Source: Trichomonas vaginalis G3
Taxonomy: Eukaryota; Parabasalia; Trichomonadida; Trichomonadidae
Reading direction: 5' to 3'
Assembly: GCF_026262505.1 (NCBI RefSeq)
Contig: NC_067205.1
Coordinates: 18,845,645 to 18,909,644, forward strand
Length of the DNA: 64,000 bases
Below are positions 31,401-40,660 of the stretch, piece by piece; the stretch's first letter is position 1; every line of letters starts with the position of its first letter. The position numbers and the translations under genes were made by a program. Below the pieces are notes generated by a model that saw nothing but the letters and a program-made list of their open reading frames with translations, searched no databases and was not told the origin of the DNA.

Positions 31401-31938
31401 TGATACTGATTCATCTTATTGGGCAATCGCTGGCGATCCAAATCTTCCTAACACTCAAGCATTTCAAGCAATTGTTACCGATAAACAATTTTATGATAAA
31501 AACATTTTCAAATTCGCACCTTTTGATTTCTTCTGTTTTGATGAGAAATTTAAACCTAAATTAAAGAATAAAGCTGAAGAAAAAGCACATGAGAAGAAGT
31601 TATTGGGTTTAGCAATTGAGAAACAAGGTGATAACATGGTTGCTTTATGCCCCAAGTGTTATACATCATTCAATGGTTCAATTGATGGAAGTGATTTTAA
31701 AAAGATTGCACAAAAAATGAAAGGTGTTAGTTTACGACAAAATAAACAATTAACACCTAAAAATTATTTGGATATAATAAATGATAAAGTGATATTTGAT
31801 GGTCAGAATATTAATTTACAACTTAAAAACGGGTCAATGACTCGCTTAACAATCGGTAAGACTGCATTAACAGGAGCACACACTAAGGCTGTATGTTGTG
31901 AAATGGATGTTGTATGCCATTTATTTAATACAATTTAA
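28463..31938 (+). pseudogene. Protein-primed DNA polymerase B with embedded HNH motif (one frameshift)
   Basis: Replicates the element by protein priming (family knowledge). The order is an N-terminal zinc-finger-like region (CPYCKEEV, HCEKCKE), Exo I FDFET (about 29090) and Exo II FNSGKFD (about 29435). Exo III YCNKDVE (about 29842) follows, then an HNH/C4 domain (30165-30300: CKMCGK, LDRIDN, CCYCNVVKSNK). Next come Pol A DFNSLYPS (about 30545), Pol B NGSYGYD (about 31110) and Pol C GDTDSS (about 31400), and a Cys-rich C-terminus. A T is missing near 29270 (element A has it), ending the first frame at 29290; the second frame reopens by 29326. All catalytic motifs remain. It may be functional if the deletion is an error. 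Confidence 0.92.
29331..29355 (+). repeat. Double-hairpin mini-insert (DH-2) in PolB
   Basis: GCCG-CAAA-CGGT then GGAC-TTT-GTCT. It adds 21 nt in frame relative to element A (near 14815), just before Exo II. Confidence 0.8.
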
Positions 31939-32103
31939 AAACGTAGGGGTTGAGTCATGAATTTAAAATTTTATTTTTAATAAAATACCACAGAAGAGAC
32001 AAAAGGAACCGTTAATGATGTGATTCAATATGTAAATAATGGTTTTGATACTATGATTCAAAGAGGTGGGCACCCTTAAAACATTTATTTTATTTTTATA
32101 TAA

Positions 32104-33693
32104 ATGGATAACGTAGATTTAGAAATTTTAATTGATGATTTAGTATTTAATCAAAATTTTCTTAATTATTATGATTTAAAAGCATATCTCCAAAAACATA
32201 ATAACAATATAACGGGTGATGATATGGGTTATTATTATCAGTATTATAAAAATGAAATTTTGAAATATCATGATAAAATAATTTCTAAAATTAAAGACAA
32301 AATTAAAAATAATGAATATACAAAGGGAAAAACTAAATCACAACTTAAACAATTGAAAGATTTCAAAAATAAAATATTAACAGAAGAAGATATTGATGAA
32401 TTATATAAATTATATAATCCTGAGCCGCAAAAGCCAAAGGAACAAAAGCCAAAGAAGAAAAAGCCGAAAACAACACCAAAAGAGAAAGTAGCAAATGTTC
32501 AACAGCTAAAGGTGCAAAACGCCCAGGTCCTTCAGACCATAAATGATGCACAAGCTTTAATTTATGATTCATTAGTTAAACCATATTCAGCCCAACTTTT
32601 AAATGAAGATCAACTTTTGGAATTCATCCTTCAACATAAACTCGAAGTGGGAAAGTATATCAAACCTTTATATACAACATATTTAAAACAAATGAATAGA
32701 ATACATCCAGAATTAATGAAAGGAGGAATGAAATCCAAAACTTCATCATCCAAAATCAAAGCAGATAAAATTAAACCACTTGCAACACCAAAACCTCCAA
32801 CGGTAGTACCTCCTCCTTCAGTTAATCCTTCATCATTCACTTTATTATATCCATTTCAAACATTAAAGAAGCAAAAAGATTTTAAAAAGGATTTCAAAAT
32901 ATTAAATAAACCAACTGACCCAAAAATTCAACCGTTAAAGGAAAAATTTAGTCGCCCTTCATTTGCACCATATCCATATTCATACGAAATCGATCATTTA
33001 GAATATTCAAAAGGAAAAGTTACTTATTTATTTACCATTAACATTAACACCAGATATTTATATTGCATTCCGGTGAAAGGGAAAACAGAACAGGAAACAA
33101 GAAGAGCTATTCAATACTTACTAGATCATGAAAGAGTAGATAATATAAGGGGTGATGGTGATAAAGGATTTCAGGCAGCTATGGCTCATTATTTCCCACA
33201 AATTAATTTTTACTTTTCATCCTCTCCATATACGTTTCATAATAAAATAGTTGATGCGGTAATGAGAACTCTTAGAGATGCGTTAGGGGTTAACGGTCAG
33301 ATATACTGGGATGGAAATCATGACTCCATCATACAACAGTTAGTATATTATTACAATAATACATGGCATAGAACTATAAACATGAAACCAGTGGAAATGA
33401 AAAATGATATTTCAAAAGAATGGGAATATATTAGAAAGCAAATGGAAAGGTTAAATGATGTTAAACGTGAACAAATTAATTCGGGGCTCATGAATTTTAA
33501 ACAAGGGGATAAAGTTTTGATTCATCTCGATTATGGAAAAACTAATAAATCAATGACAAAAAGAAGACGAAGATTTGACACAATAGCTGAATTTGTTAGA
33601 TATATTAACGGTAATGTATTAGTTGAAGTTGACAATAAATTAATAGAAATTCCGATTTATTTTATTACTCCATTATATTTAAATAATATTTAA
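32104..33693 (+). CDS. Maverick retroviral-like integrase (intact)
   Basis: A protein of 529 aa that would insert the element, making the 6-bp duplication. Residues 1-100 are helical, and a Lys/Pro-rich linker follows at about 105-235. The rve catalytic core at about 290-420 carries Asp297 (EIDHLEYS) and Asp351/353 (GDGDKGFQ). Asp384 (NKIVDAVMRTL) stands where most integrases have Glu. The C-terminal domain is basic and beta-rich (FKQGDKVLIHLDYG, TKRRRRFDTIAEF), like the integrase SH3-type domain. The start is the ATG at 32104 in a TATAAATG context. The linker holds a double-hairpin insert at 32511-32538. It lies downstream of PolB on the same strand. Confidence 0.93.
   Translation: MDNVDLEILIDDLVFNQNFLNYYDLKAYLQKHNNNITGDDMGYYYQYYKNEILKYHDKIISKIKDKIKNNEYTKGKTKSQLKQLKDFKNKILTEEDIDELYKLYNPEPQKPKEQKPKKKKPKTTPKEKVANVQQLKVQNAQVLQTINDAQALIYDSLVKPYSAQLLNEDQLLEFILQHKLEVGKYIKPLYTTYLKQMNRIHPELMKGGMKSKTSSSKIKADKIKPLATPKPPTVVPPPSVNPSSFTLLYPFQTLKKQKDFKKDFKILNKPTDPKIQPLKEKFSRPSFAPYPYSYEIDHLEYSKGKVTYLFTININTRYLYCIPVKGKTEQETRRAIQYLLDHERVDNIRGDGDKGFQAAMAHYFPQINFYFSSSPYTFHNKIVDAVMRTLRDALGVNGQIYWDGNHDSIIQQLVYYYNNTWHRTINMKPVEMKNDISKEWEYIRKQMERLNDVKREQINSGLMNFKQGDKVLIHLDYGKTNKSMTKRRRRFDTIAEFVRYINGNVLVEVDNKLIEIPIYFITPLYLNNI
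32511..32538 (+). repeat. Double-hairpin mini-insert (DH-5b) in integrase linker
   Basis: Decayed first hairpin (GGTGC/ACGCC), then a perfect GGTC-CTTCA-GACC. Together with flanking bases it encodes AQVLQT, the same peptide found near the start of the unrelated fibre gene. Confidence 0.7.
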
Positions 33694-33712
33694 TTTTTTT
33701 ATTTCGTAAGAA

Positions 33713-34009
33713 ATGAGTGACAACAAAGCATCCAAGAGTCCTGATTCAATTAAGATTCAGAGTCCAGACGATGAATATAAAAAGAAACTAAACAGAATTA
33801 AATCAAAAATATGCTATTACAAAAAGAAGCCGCAATGTGGTGGGGCTGAAAACGATAAAGAGAGGAAAGAAATAATCGAAAAATTAGAAACTTACCGTTC
33901 AATCCTTAAACTGAGTGAAGCAAAAATAAAAGAATTTAATAGAATAAATAAATTGATTGGAAGAGATGAATTTAATAAAGATGAATTTTTAAACTCAATC
34001 CAAATTTAA
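33713..34009 (+). CDS. 98-aa charged Maverick protein downstream of integrase
   Basis: Ortholog of 10325-10588 in A. It is strongly basic in the first half and helical throughout, with a conserved CGGxEND motif and C-terminus GRDEFNKDEFLNSIQI. It begins 19 bp after the integrase stop in the same direction, with a TTTCGTAAGAAATG context. There is no recognised domain; a small DNA- or nucleoprotein-associated protein is possible. Confidence 0.72.
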   Translation: MSDNKASKSPDSIKIQSPDDEYKKKLNRIKSKICYYKKKPQCGGAENDKERKEIIEKLETYRSILKLSEAKIKEFNRINKLIGRDEFNKDEFLNSIQI

Positions 34010-34014
34010 TTTTT

Positions 34015-34105
34015 TCAGTGCTACCATGTTACCATGTGCTACCATGTCAATTAACTTCTCTTAAAAATGATGACAACATGACATTTTGACAACAACACAG
34101 GAAAT
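34015..34105 (+). repeat. R115 repeat, copy 7 (partial)
   Basis: Lacks the AATTAATTATT arm and begins at CAGTGCTACC; TTACC/CTACC iterons. It is followed by an AAATGTTATCG motif. Confidence 0.8.
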
Positions 34106-34140
34106 AAATGTTATCGTTTATGTTTTCATTAATGATTTTA

Positions 34141-34258
34141 GGTTATTCAATAATTAATTATTTTTGAATAACTGAAGGTGTCACTACGTCACCATGTGTC
34201 ACCAGGTTAATTAACTTCTCTTAAAAATGATGACAACATGATATTTAGACAACACAGC
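34141..34258 (+). repeat. R115 repeat, copy 8
   Basis: Full copy with TCAC-type iterons (GTCACTACGTCACCATGTGTCACC). In element A the helicase sits at this position; here about 130 bp of unrelated sequence leads to the tRNA-like box. Confidence 0.85.
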
Positions 34259-34402
34259 AGGATTAATGCAAAAATAAATTCAAACTTCATCGTATATGCT
34301 TTGTGAATGTCTTACAAACACGTATGAATATCTTATGCGGTGGGAAGCCAGATGGAAATAAATTTACGTCAAATATGCAATTTATAAAATCTTATGTCGA
34401 CA

Positions 34403-34475
34403 GGCTACGTAGCACAGTGGTCTAAGGTGGTGTTATGGAGGGGTCAGGGTCTGTGGTTCGAACCGCGACAGCGCC
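34403..34475 (+). other. tRNA-like sequence with pol III A and B boxes
   Basis: 73 nt with TAGCACAGTGGT (A box) and GGTTCGAACC (B box). The stems pair poorly, so it is a tRNA-like relic or an internal promoter rather than a working tRNA. Counterpart of 7798-7868. Confidence 0.5.
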
Positions 34476-34540
34476 GTATTTTCTTATTTTCTTTGTTTGT
34501 CTTGTTTGTTGTGAATAAAAAGTGTCATAAAAGTGCTCTA

Positions 34541-34605
34541 TCTTCCACGGGAATAAATAAAAAATTTACTTTATTTCTTCTTTATTTCTTTGTTCCCGTG
34601 GAAGA
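34541..34605. terminator. Long hairpin (B counterpart)
   Basis: Arms TCTTCCACGGGAA and TTCCCGTGGAAGA around an A/T-rich loop of about 39 nt. The arms match element A and the loop does not. Confidence 0.5.
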
Positions 34606-34699
34606 AGGGTTTTGCTGTTTTTTCTCAGCCGAAATCAATGATTTTTTCATTTTTGGAATCCTTAGCGAATGAGGAATCTTTTCTCTCGTGGAAGCTTTG

Positions 34700-34762
34700 A
34701 CCAAAAATATAATTGAGGTGAAGAGGTGAGATCTCACCTGTTTTTTCACCTGTTTTTTCACA
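34700..34762 (+). repeat. Cassette inverted repeat, arm next to gene 3' end (element B)
   Basis: CCAAAAATATAATTGAGGTG followed by AAGAGGTGAGATCTCACCTG. It pairs with 35828-35877. The B-specific ATAATTGAGG spacer occurs in both arms here, while both arms in A have the other spacer. Confidence 0.85.
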
Positions 34763-35702
34763 AGCTTTTTACATGAATTGTACGATGTATATTTGAAATC
34801 CTAAACAATTTCGTAGCTTCTATTTCTTCGCTGAGGATATCAAAAGTTTTAACAATGCCGAAAGTTTCTTTATACTTCTTCTTGACGTCAGATAAAAGGA
34901 AATCTTCTGCTGTTGGATAGTTTTTATTAAGAAATGTCAACATATCCATTTTATCTTCTGCTGGCTTTTCTGCTTCTTTCTTTAAGTCTGCATAGTCGTT
35001 TCGCATGCTTTCTATCTCTTTGACTGAGTAGTTATATTTTCTTATTGCTGCTTTACATTTTGAACATTGCGGCATCGTTTTTGCGTTATACATTGAAATA
35101 AAACCAGCTAGAACAACTAAGGCGTCAATGGTTTTCTTTAACTCAAAAGCTGCTGGTTTTATCTGTTCATTCCATACTTTACCTCTTCTATCTTTATCTC
35201 TTATCTGCCATACACATTTTGCAACTAATGAAACAAAGTTATCGTATGTCTTAAATTCTTCGGATTTGTAAAGGTCAGAAATATTTTTATAAACCATGTC
35301 GCAATCTTTGTCCATAACTTTATGGTTGCAATGAAAACCAAGGAATTCATAATTTACTTTACGTATGAATTTCTTAATTTCTACTGAGTCAGTTGCTTTG
35401 ACTTCAATTTCGTCGAATTCAGGAATAGTTAGTTTTTGCTGCTGAATTTCAGGTAGTTTAGGCAAATGGTCGATGAGGTCCTCCATTTCATAAAGATACT
35501 GTTCATTTGTTTCATCTTTCGCACTACAGTCTAAATTACTTGTTAAAAGTTCTTGCTTTATCTTCTGGATTTCTGTTTCAAAAGTATATGAAGAAGGAAT
35601 AAAGCTTTTCATCTCTACCAACATTGACGTAGGATTCATGACTAGCGAGTTTGGTGCTGTAGTTGTGGCTTGAATTGTTGTTGTGCCGATTGTTGAAATC
35701 AT
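34758..35702 (-). CDS. Conserved Maverick protein of unknown function, inverted-repeat cassette (B copy)
   Basis: Ortholog of 6539-7504 in A, about 314 aa from the ATG at 35702, which is the same start codon as in A; the longer upstream reading is judged non-genic. It contains the same CxxC pair (PQCSKCKAA) and C-terminal RISNIHRTIHVK. It lacks the 7-residue insert seen in A. The 3' end overlaps the inverted-repeat arm by a few bases. No family is recognised. Confidence 0.8.
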   Translation of the reverse strand: MISTIGTTTIQATTTAPNSLVMNPTSMLVEMKSFIPSSYTFETEIQKIKQELLTSNLDCSAKDETNEQYLYEMEDLIDHLPKLPEIQQQKLTIPEFDEIEVKATDSVEIKKFIRKVNYEFLGFHCNHKVMDKDCDMVYKNISDLYKSEEFKTYDNFVSLVAKCVWQIRDKDRRGKVWNEQIKPAAFELKKTIDALVVLAGFISMYNAKTMPQCSKCKAAIRKYNYSVKEIESMRNDYADLKKEAEKPAEDKMDMLTFLNKNYPTAEDFLLSDVKKKYKETFGIVKTFDILSEEIEATKLFRISNIHRTIHVKSL

Positions 35703-35827
35703 ATCTTTTATACAAAATAAAAATAATTTTAAAACTAATTTTAAAACTAACTTTATTTTTTCTATCTTAAGGAAATTCATGAAAATTCACGAGAAAGCTA
35801 AAGCAATCTGAGCCGCTAAGCGGTGAG

Positions 35828-35877
35828 GGTGAAAAAACGGGTGAGATCTCACCTCTTCACCTCAATTATATTTTTGG
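35828..35877 (-). repeat. Cassette inverted repeat, arm next to gene 5' side (element B)
   Basis: Inverted partner of 34700-34762, with the GGTGAGATCTCACC core and the B-type spacer. Confidence 0.82.
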
Positions 35878-35966
35878 AATTTTGTGAAAACTCAACGGTT
35901 TGACACATGCCATATGCTATTTTACTCAGAATTTTGTGCTGAATTCAATAAAAATAAATGGTTCAT

Positions 35967-36625
35967 TTACTCACAATATTTTTGTACAAAACGACCCCAA
36001 ACTTTTAACTTCTTTTCTGCAGTTTCTAATGCTATCTTAGCGAGTTCATATTCTCTAAATTCTCTCTTTAAATCTTCTTGTTCCCATTGGTCTAGTTCGT
36101 ATGGAGAATCTCTATAACCATAACATATCTCACGTTCATGTTCTAATTGTTTTTCGCACATTTTTCTAACTTCTTCTTCAAACAAATGTTTAGCATTTTC
36201 TACTGTATCTTCGAGTTCTTCTTCATCTAACTTCTCATGAACTTTCTTGTCTATGGAGTCCATAATTTTTCCAACTGCTATGCAATATTTTGGAGAAGCC
36301 CACATTGCTATATAGTTTATAAGTCTTGGGTCTACATACGTTCCTCTAACCTGTTTGATTTCATCAGGAATTCCGCATGAATTTTGTATAAAAACCAACA
36401 GTCGAATTCCGGCGGTTGCTATATTCTTCAAAAAGCCTTATAATACTCTTCCCAGGACTTATTTTCCAACAACTTTCTAAAGTCTTTCCTAAACTGCTGA
36501 CACATCTTTGTTGCATTAATGTAACCATCCTTGTCTCTACGTAAGACTTCAATACCGTTATAAGTGCCTTTTGTGAATGTTTCGCCATTAGATTTGTTCG
36601 TGAACGTCTGTACTTCGACTGACAT
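35967..36625 (-). pseudogene. KilA-N domain protein with replaced core, frameshifted
   Basis: Starts at the ATG at 36625. The first 38 or so codons (ETFTKGTYNGIEVL, GYINATKM) and everything after IMDSIDKKVHEKL match the A gene almost perfectly. The middle (about 36545 to 36270) is unrelated in sequence, though it still looks like KilA-N continuation (FRKDFRKLLE, KSWEEYY, then GTYVDPRLINYIAMW). Frameshifts near 36430 break it. The protein would be of similar length to A. The DNA-binding role is inferred from the family. Confidence 0.8.
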
Positions 36626-36679
36626 TTCTGTTCTTACATACAAAATAAAAAAAAAATAAAAATAATTCATAAATGCCTT

Positions 36680-36772
36680 CCTCCTGAACTGTTGTCAAAA
36701 TGTCATGTTGTCATCATTTTTAAGAGAAGTTAATTAACCTGGTAGCACATGGTAACATGGTAGCAGTGAAAT
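36680..36772 (-). repeat. R115 repeat, copy 9
   Basis: Inverted partial copy upstream of the KilA-N gene, with TTACC/CTACC iterons. It closes the accessory block opened by copies 7-8. Confidence 0.82.
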
Positions 36773-36788
36773 AAAATTTTGTTATCAG

Positions 36789-36971
36789 TTATTTTATCAT
36801 CATTTTATTAAGTTCATCTTTAGTTAATAATTTGAATGGATTCGCTAATGTTCCACCTTGAGTCACAACACTTGCCCCGGCTAATTGTGAAGAACCTGGG
36901 ATAAGTACTCCATGAAATGATTTCATTGGTATCATTAATTTAGAAATAGTTGGCTTAATTAATTTTGTCAT
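36789..36971 (-). CDS. 60-aa small protein with LLTKDELNKMM motif
   Basis: A short frame from the ATG at 36971 (context ATCATAAATG, identical to the 10164 gene) to 36789. It is Ser/Thr/Pro-rich with the C-terminal motif LLTKDELNKMM, the pattern shared with two other mini-proteins here. The function is unknown. Confidence 0.5.
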   Translation of the reverse strand: MTKLIKPTISKLMIPMKSFHGVLIPGSSQLAGASVVTQGGTLANPFKLLTKDELNKMMIK

Positions 36972-37015
36972 TTATGATAAAAATAAAATTGCATAATTTA
37001 AATTTTTTTCTTTCT

Positions 37016-37050
37016 CATTTTCTCATTTTCTCATTTTCTCATTTTCTCAT
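37016..37050. repeat. 10-bp microsatellite TCTCATTTTC
   Basis: Three to four perfect copies of TCTCATTTTC, at the 3' edge of the next small gene. Confidence 0.9.
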
Positions 37051-37181
37051 TTTTCATCCTGTTTTGGTTTCAGCAACTTTTCAAGTTGTTGTCTTGTCAG
37101 TAACTTTAATTTTAACTTTGGATCAAATATTGGGTTTCCATCTTTATCTCTTTCAATAACACCATATGGTAGAATCTTCAT
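37047..37181 (-). CDS. 44-aa small protein with LLTRQQLEKLL motif
   Basis: A short frame from the ATG at 37181 (AGTATAAATG context) to a stop at 37047-37049. It starts MKILPYGVIERDKDGNPIF and ends in a basic helix with LLTRQQLEKLL, a motif shared with 36789-36971 and 10164-10328. The stop falls in the microsatellite. The function is unknown. Confidence 0.5.
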   Translation of the reverse strand: MKILPYGVIERDKDGNPIFDPKLKLKLLTRQQLEKLLKPKQDEK

Positions 37182-37215
37182 TTATACTAAAATAAAAATT
37201 TAAATTATGCCGTTC

Positions 37216-37244
37216 GCTCTTTTGGAGCTCAGGACTTTCAGTCC
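37216..37244. repeat. Double-hairpin mini-insert (DH-7), intergenic
   Basis: GCTC-TTTTG-GAGC, TCA, then GGAC-TTTCA-GTCC. It is followed by a third hairpin, GTTTG-TTTCA-CAAAC (37253-37267), with the same loop. It is absent after the fibre gene of element A (5373-5400). Confidence 0.7.
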
Positions 37245-37276
37245 GTTCTAAAGTTTGTTTCACAAACATTGAGCGT

Positions 37277-39426
37277 TCATTGAACTCTATACCATGTGAA
37301 TACAGTCATAAATGGTGGCATATAATCTTCACCCGAGCCTGTTGGATGTGTTGTGAAAGTGTGTGAATGATTTCCTGTGGTTCCACAGAAAATACCTGCG
37401 CTTGAATCTACTGGGTCGCTTGAAATATCATATCTATCCATTCCCTGTCTATCCGAACCTGCTGCAAGATTTCTATAACCTCTTTTTGTTATTGAATGTG
37501 AATGATTACCTGTTGTGTTTGTAGTTCCTGTATGAGTGTGCGGTGGAAGGTTTGCTTCTTTAATTTTCTTCGAACCTCCCGTTTGCTTTGAATATCTAGC
37601 ACAGTATAAGAATTTATCTACAATCTGTTCCCAAGTACCAAAACCTAAAACTGTTGCTGGATTTGTTGAATAATTCATTGACGTATAAATAGAACCAATG
37701 GGGTAAATCATCTCAAGAATTGTATTTAATCCATTATGAATATTGAATTTATTATATAATATTGAATTTGGGTGAGTATTTAAAACTGGTCTTGTTATCA
37801 ATATTAACGTATTATTTTTGAAAATTGCTTTTCTAACATCTTGAAATTTTTGATTTCAGACCAGTTTCTTCCATCACTACTGATGTTTACTAAATCACCA
37901 CATCCTAAAGCAATGAAATACCCATCAATATAAAATAAATTTGTAAATCTATAATTTCGAGTAAGTTTTGGAGTGAATGAATAAACCAATTCCTAATTTG
38001 ATAAATCTTGTGATAAATAAATATGTCTGTTATAACTTACAGGATATGAATAGACCATTTCACCTGAAACGAGAACATAAACATTTGATCCATAACATAA
38101 AGCTTCAATGTCTCCATCAGCTTGAAAAATTTGTTCAAATTGACCTTGTGGTATTGAAGATGATCTATAAATTTTATCATTTTGTAGGATAAAATACATG
38201 TTGTTAATGTAATACCACTTACTTGTATAATCAATTTCCAAATCTGATGACATCATACTAAACATTTAATAATTTATCCCATCCTCACTAATGAAAATTT
38301 GATTGACTTCATAATTAGTACCATTTATTATTAACACATCTAATAGGATTATTTGGATATTTAAATTTAGCATCTTGATTTAAATTACATTTGAACCATT
38401 GGATACAATCGAATGAATAACAAGGGTAAAATCATCTCCAACCGTTATCATTCCCATAAATTTACCGTTATTATATTCAACATATAAAATTCTTGGATTA
38501 ATGATTGACTTTCGTGTATCAGGATTCCAAACAGATGGAGTAAATGATTCATAGTTTTTAAAATCATTTGTTTTAAAATAATAAAGCACTCCAGCTGTAT
38601 AAAATAAATACATGGTCACTCCATCGAAACATATCCATTCAAAAGAATCTATATCAAAGGTTTTATCTGATGATTTCATAAAATTTAAAAATGGTGGAGT
38701 AAAATAGACCTCTGATTGTTTTATTTCTTCATTAACAAATGATATATCAGCTTTCTTTGCTAACTCAGTATTAATGAATGAAATAACTTTTTCCTTATCC
38801 GCCTTCTTCTCTAACTCATCATTAACATAAGTTTTATCTGCTTTAAGGTCTAAACATCCCGAAACCCATGCTGTATCAGCTTTAACTTTAAAAGTCTCAA
38901 ATGTCCATTCATGATACCATTCAACCTTTTCTTTAATTTCATTATCTTTTTCATCAACATAAACCAAATTTGCCTTCTTATTTAACTCACTATCCACATA
39001 TTCCTTATCTGCCTTCTTATTTAACTCACTATCCACATATTCCTTATCTGCTTTCTTCATTATGTCGTTTAGGAAACCTTCTATGAATTCCTCATTTAAA
39101 TTAAATCTTCCAATCTTCAAAACTTTAGGAAATGCATTTAATGCGTAATATCTCTGTTCTTCTGGTGGAATTGATGTTATATCATCCGTTATTCCTTTAA
39201 TTTTTGAATTCATAAATAAAATTTCTTTTATATTTGATATCATTGCACCACCTTTGCAAACGAATTCGAAATGGTCATTTTTCAATACTATCTCCAAATC
39301 TCCATATTTCAACCTTTGCGTTTGTTCTGCCGTCTTTGAATTATATGCATATGTGGCGTATGTAATGGTCTGAAGGACCTGGGCGCTTTGCGCCTTAAGT
39401 TGCTGTGGTTGCTGTTGTTTAATCAT
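37277..39426 (-). pseudogene. Phage-like receptor-binding fibre, split over four frames
   Basis: A gene of about 715 codons read in four pieces: 38380-39426, 37993-38265, 37804-37989 and 37277-37801. The N-terminal piece has tandem 13-residue KADKEYVDSELNK repeats (39000-39060), a likely trimeric coiled coil. The middle is beta-rich, with an Asp-box-like SSDGRNW (about 37870). The tip resembles phage tail-collar/short-fibre domains: YPIGSIYTS, FGTWEQI, PPHTHTGTTN, GNHSHTF and PPFMTVFTWYRV, with HxH motifs that bind metal in phage fibres. It would mediate attachment to a host cell (inference). Frameshifts may be decay or error. A double-hairpin insert lies at 39367-39394. Confidence 0.8.
39367..39394 (-). 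repeat. Double-hairpin mini-insert (DH-4) in fibre gene
   Basis: GGTC-TGAAG-GACC, TG, then GGCGC-TTT-GCGCC on the plus strand. Element A lacks it (near 3345). Confidence 0.85.
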
Positions 39427-39450
39427 TTATTATGATTTAAAAATAAATAT

Positions 39451-40161
39451 TTAATCCGTTATCTCATCAGCTATTTTCTCTATTTGAAATTGCCATAATA
39501 TTTCATTCATAAATTCTAAATCACAATCAAATAGGTCAGTTATTCTAAATTTAATATTTGATAAATCTTTTGAATGAAGAATAAATGAATTCCCGGATAA
39601 TTGAAACGGATATGATAAAGAAAATGTGTTTAAGTTGATGGATAAAATGTTTTGTATTGATGGGTAAGAGTTAGGGTCTAATGTTTGATGTGAAAATCTC
39701 ATTGGGGTATTAACTTTATCACATTTGATTAAAATGAAATTGGAACCAGTGTCAGAATACAAAACATCCCCAACATCTTTTTCAAAATTTAATATCCCCA
39801 ACAATGAACGAAGATGAGGAGTACAAAATTTAATTTTCAGCGGAAATTTAATAAGGTTATTTATTTCATCAAGTTCAAAAAGTTTATCAGGTTTTGATTT
39901 AAAATTTTCTTCATACCATACGATAAATGATTCATTTAAATAACTTAAAATCATGTTAATATCCCATTTCGCTATCACATTATTTATATACATATCATAC
40001 GTTTTTTCATGGTCATCTTTAATAAATGATATATAATCTGAAGGGTCTAAAAGAATGGGATTAAATTTACCACTCACAGAAACGAGAGTAACATTATAAA
40101 TTCCGCTAACTGTTAAATTTAATTCACAGTTATTATTCGAAATAATATTGATAATTGACAT
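39451..40161 (-). CDS. Candidate minor capsid protein (236 aa)
   Basis: Intact frame from the ATG at 40161. It looks mostly beta-stranded, with a terminal segment FRITDLFDCDLEF then EILWQFQIEKI. This resembles the ends of Maverick minor-capsid/penton candidates, but I rely on general pattern and position, so the call is tentative. It lies between the fibre and its divergent neighbour at 40181; the two start codons are only 19 bp apart. The decayed A copy is at 2586. Confidence 0.55.
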   Translation of the reverse strand: MSIINIISNNNCELNLTVSGIYNVTLVSVSGKFNPILLDPSDYISFIKDDHEKTYDMYINNVIAKWDINMILSYLNESFIVWYEENFKSKPDKLFELDEINNLIKFPLKIKFCTPHLRSLLGILNFEKDVGDVLYSDTGSNFILIKCDKVNTPMRFSHQTLDPNSYPSIQNILSINLNTFSLSYPFQLSGNSFILHSKDLSNIKFRITDLFDCDLEFMNEILWQFQIEKIADEITD

Positions 40162-40180
40162 TTTTATTACGATTAAAAAT

Positions 40181-40660
40181 ATGGTAAAGCGTTATTTTCC
40201 AGTGATAAATAAAACTAGAATAAGATTACCTCAAGAATTCATAAATTCAACGAATAAGAAATTCATTCATGTTATAAATTTTAGTGTTTTCAGAAAATAT
40301 GAGTCAGTGTCATATTCATCAACAGGTTATATTTCACTTCATTCAAATTTAGTTCAATCAAACCCATATAATGACCATTTCATAAGATTTTCAGATGGTA
40401 TTAAAAATGTAATTGATAGATTAAAATATGAACAGATTGACAATATCGAATTTTTGGAATTTTGGTTTAAATATCCCGATGGAAAAAAGATTGAAGTTAA
40501 AGATAAAGCGGATACTATAACAAAAACAATTACAATGACCGATCCGGATAGTGGGGAACAAAAAGAAATAAAACAAACGATAGAAACTGGTGAAAGGTCA
40601 ATTATTATTGATTATGATTCAAAGGATTATTATTCGATAATGTTAATGCTTGAATATTAA
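40181..40660 (+). CDS. MVKRYF-family virion-block protein (159 aa)
   Basis: Starts at the ATG at 40181, consistent with the start at 2566 in A; an upstream reading to 40148 has no conserved support. The basic N-terminus (KRYFPVINKTRIRLPQEF) leads into a likely beta-rich domain ending in IIIDYDSKDYYSIMLMLEY. The family is not recognised. It is divergent from 40161 and convergent with 41328, and the 3' ends overlap by 4 bases. It could be a capsid or cement protein (inference from location). Confidence 0.6.
   Translation: MVKRYFPVINKTRIRLPQEFINSTNKKFIHVINFSVFRKYESVSYSSTGYISLHSNLVQSNPYNDHFIRFSDGIKNVIDRLKYEQIDNIEFLEFWFKYPDGKKIEVKDKADTITKTITMTDPDSGEQKEIKQTIETGERSIIIDYDSKDYYSIMLMLEY

Noticed and set aside
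34403-34475. Functional tRNA gene
   Set aside because: A and B boxes are good, but acceptor, anticodon and T stems do not pair.
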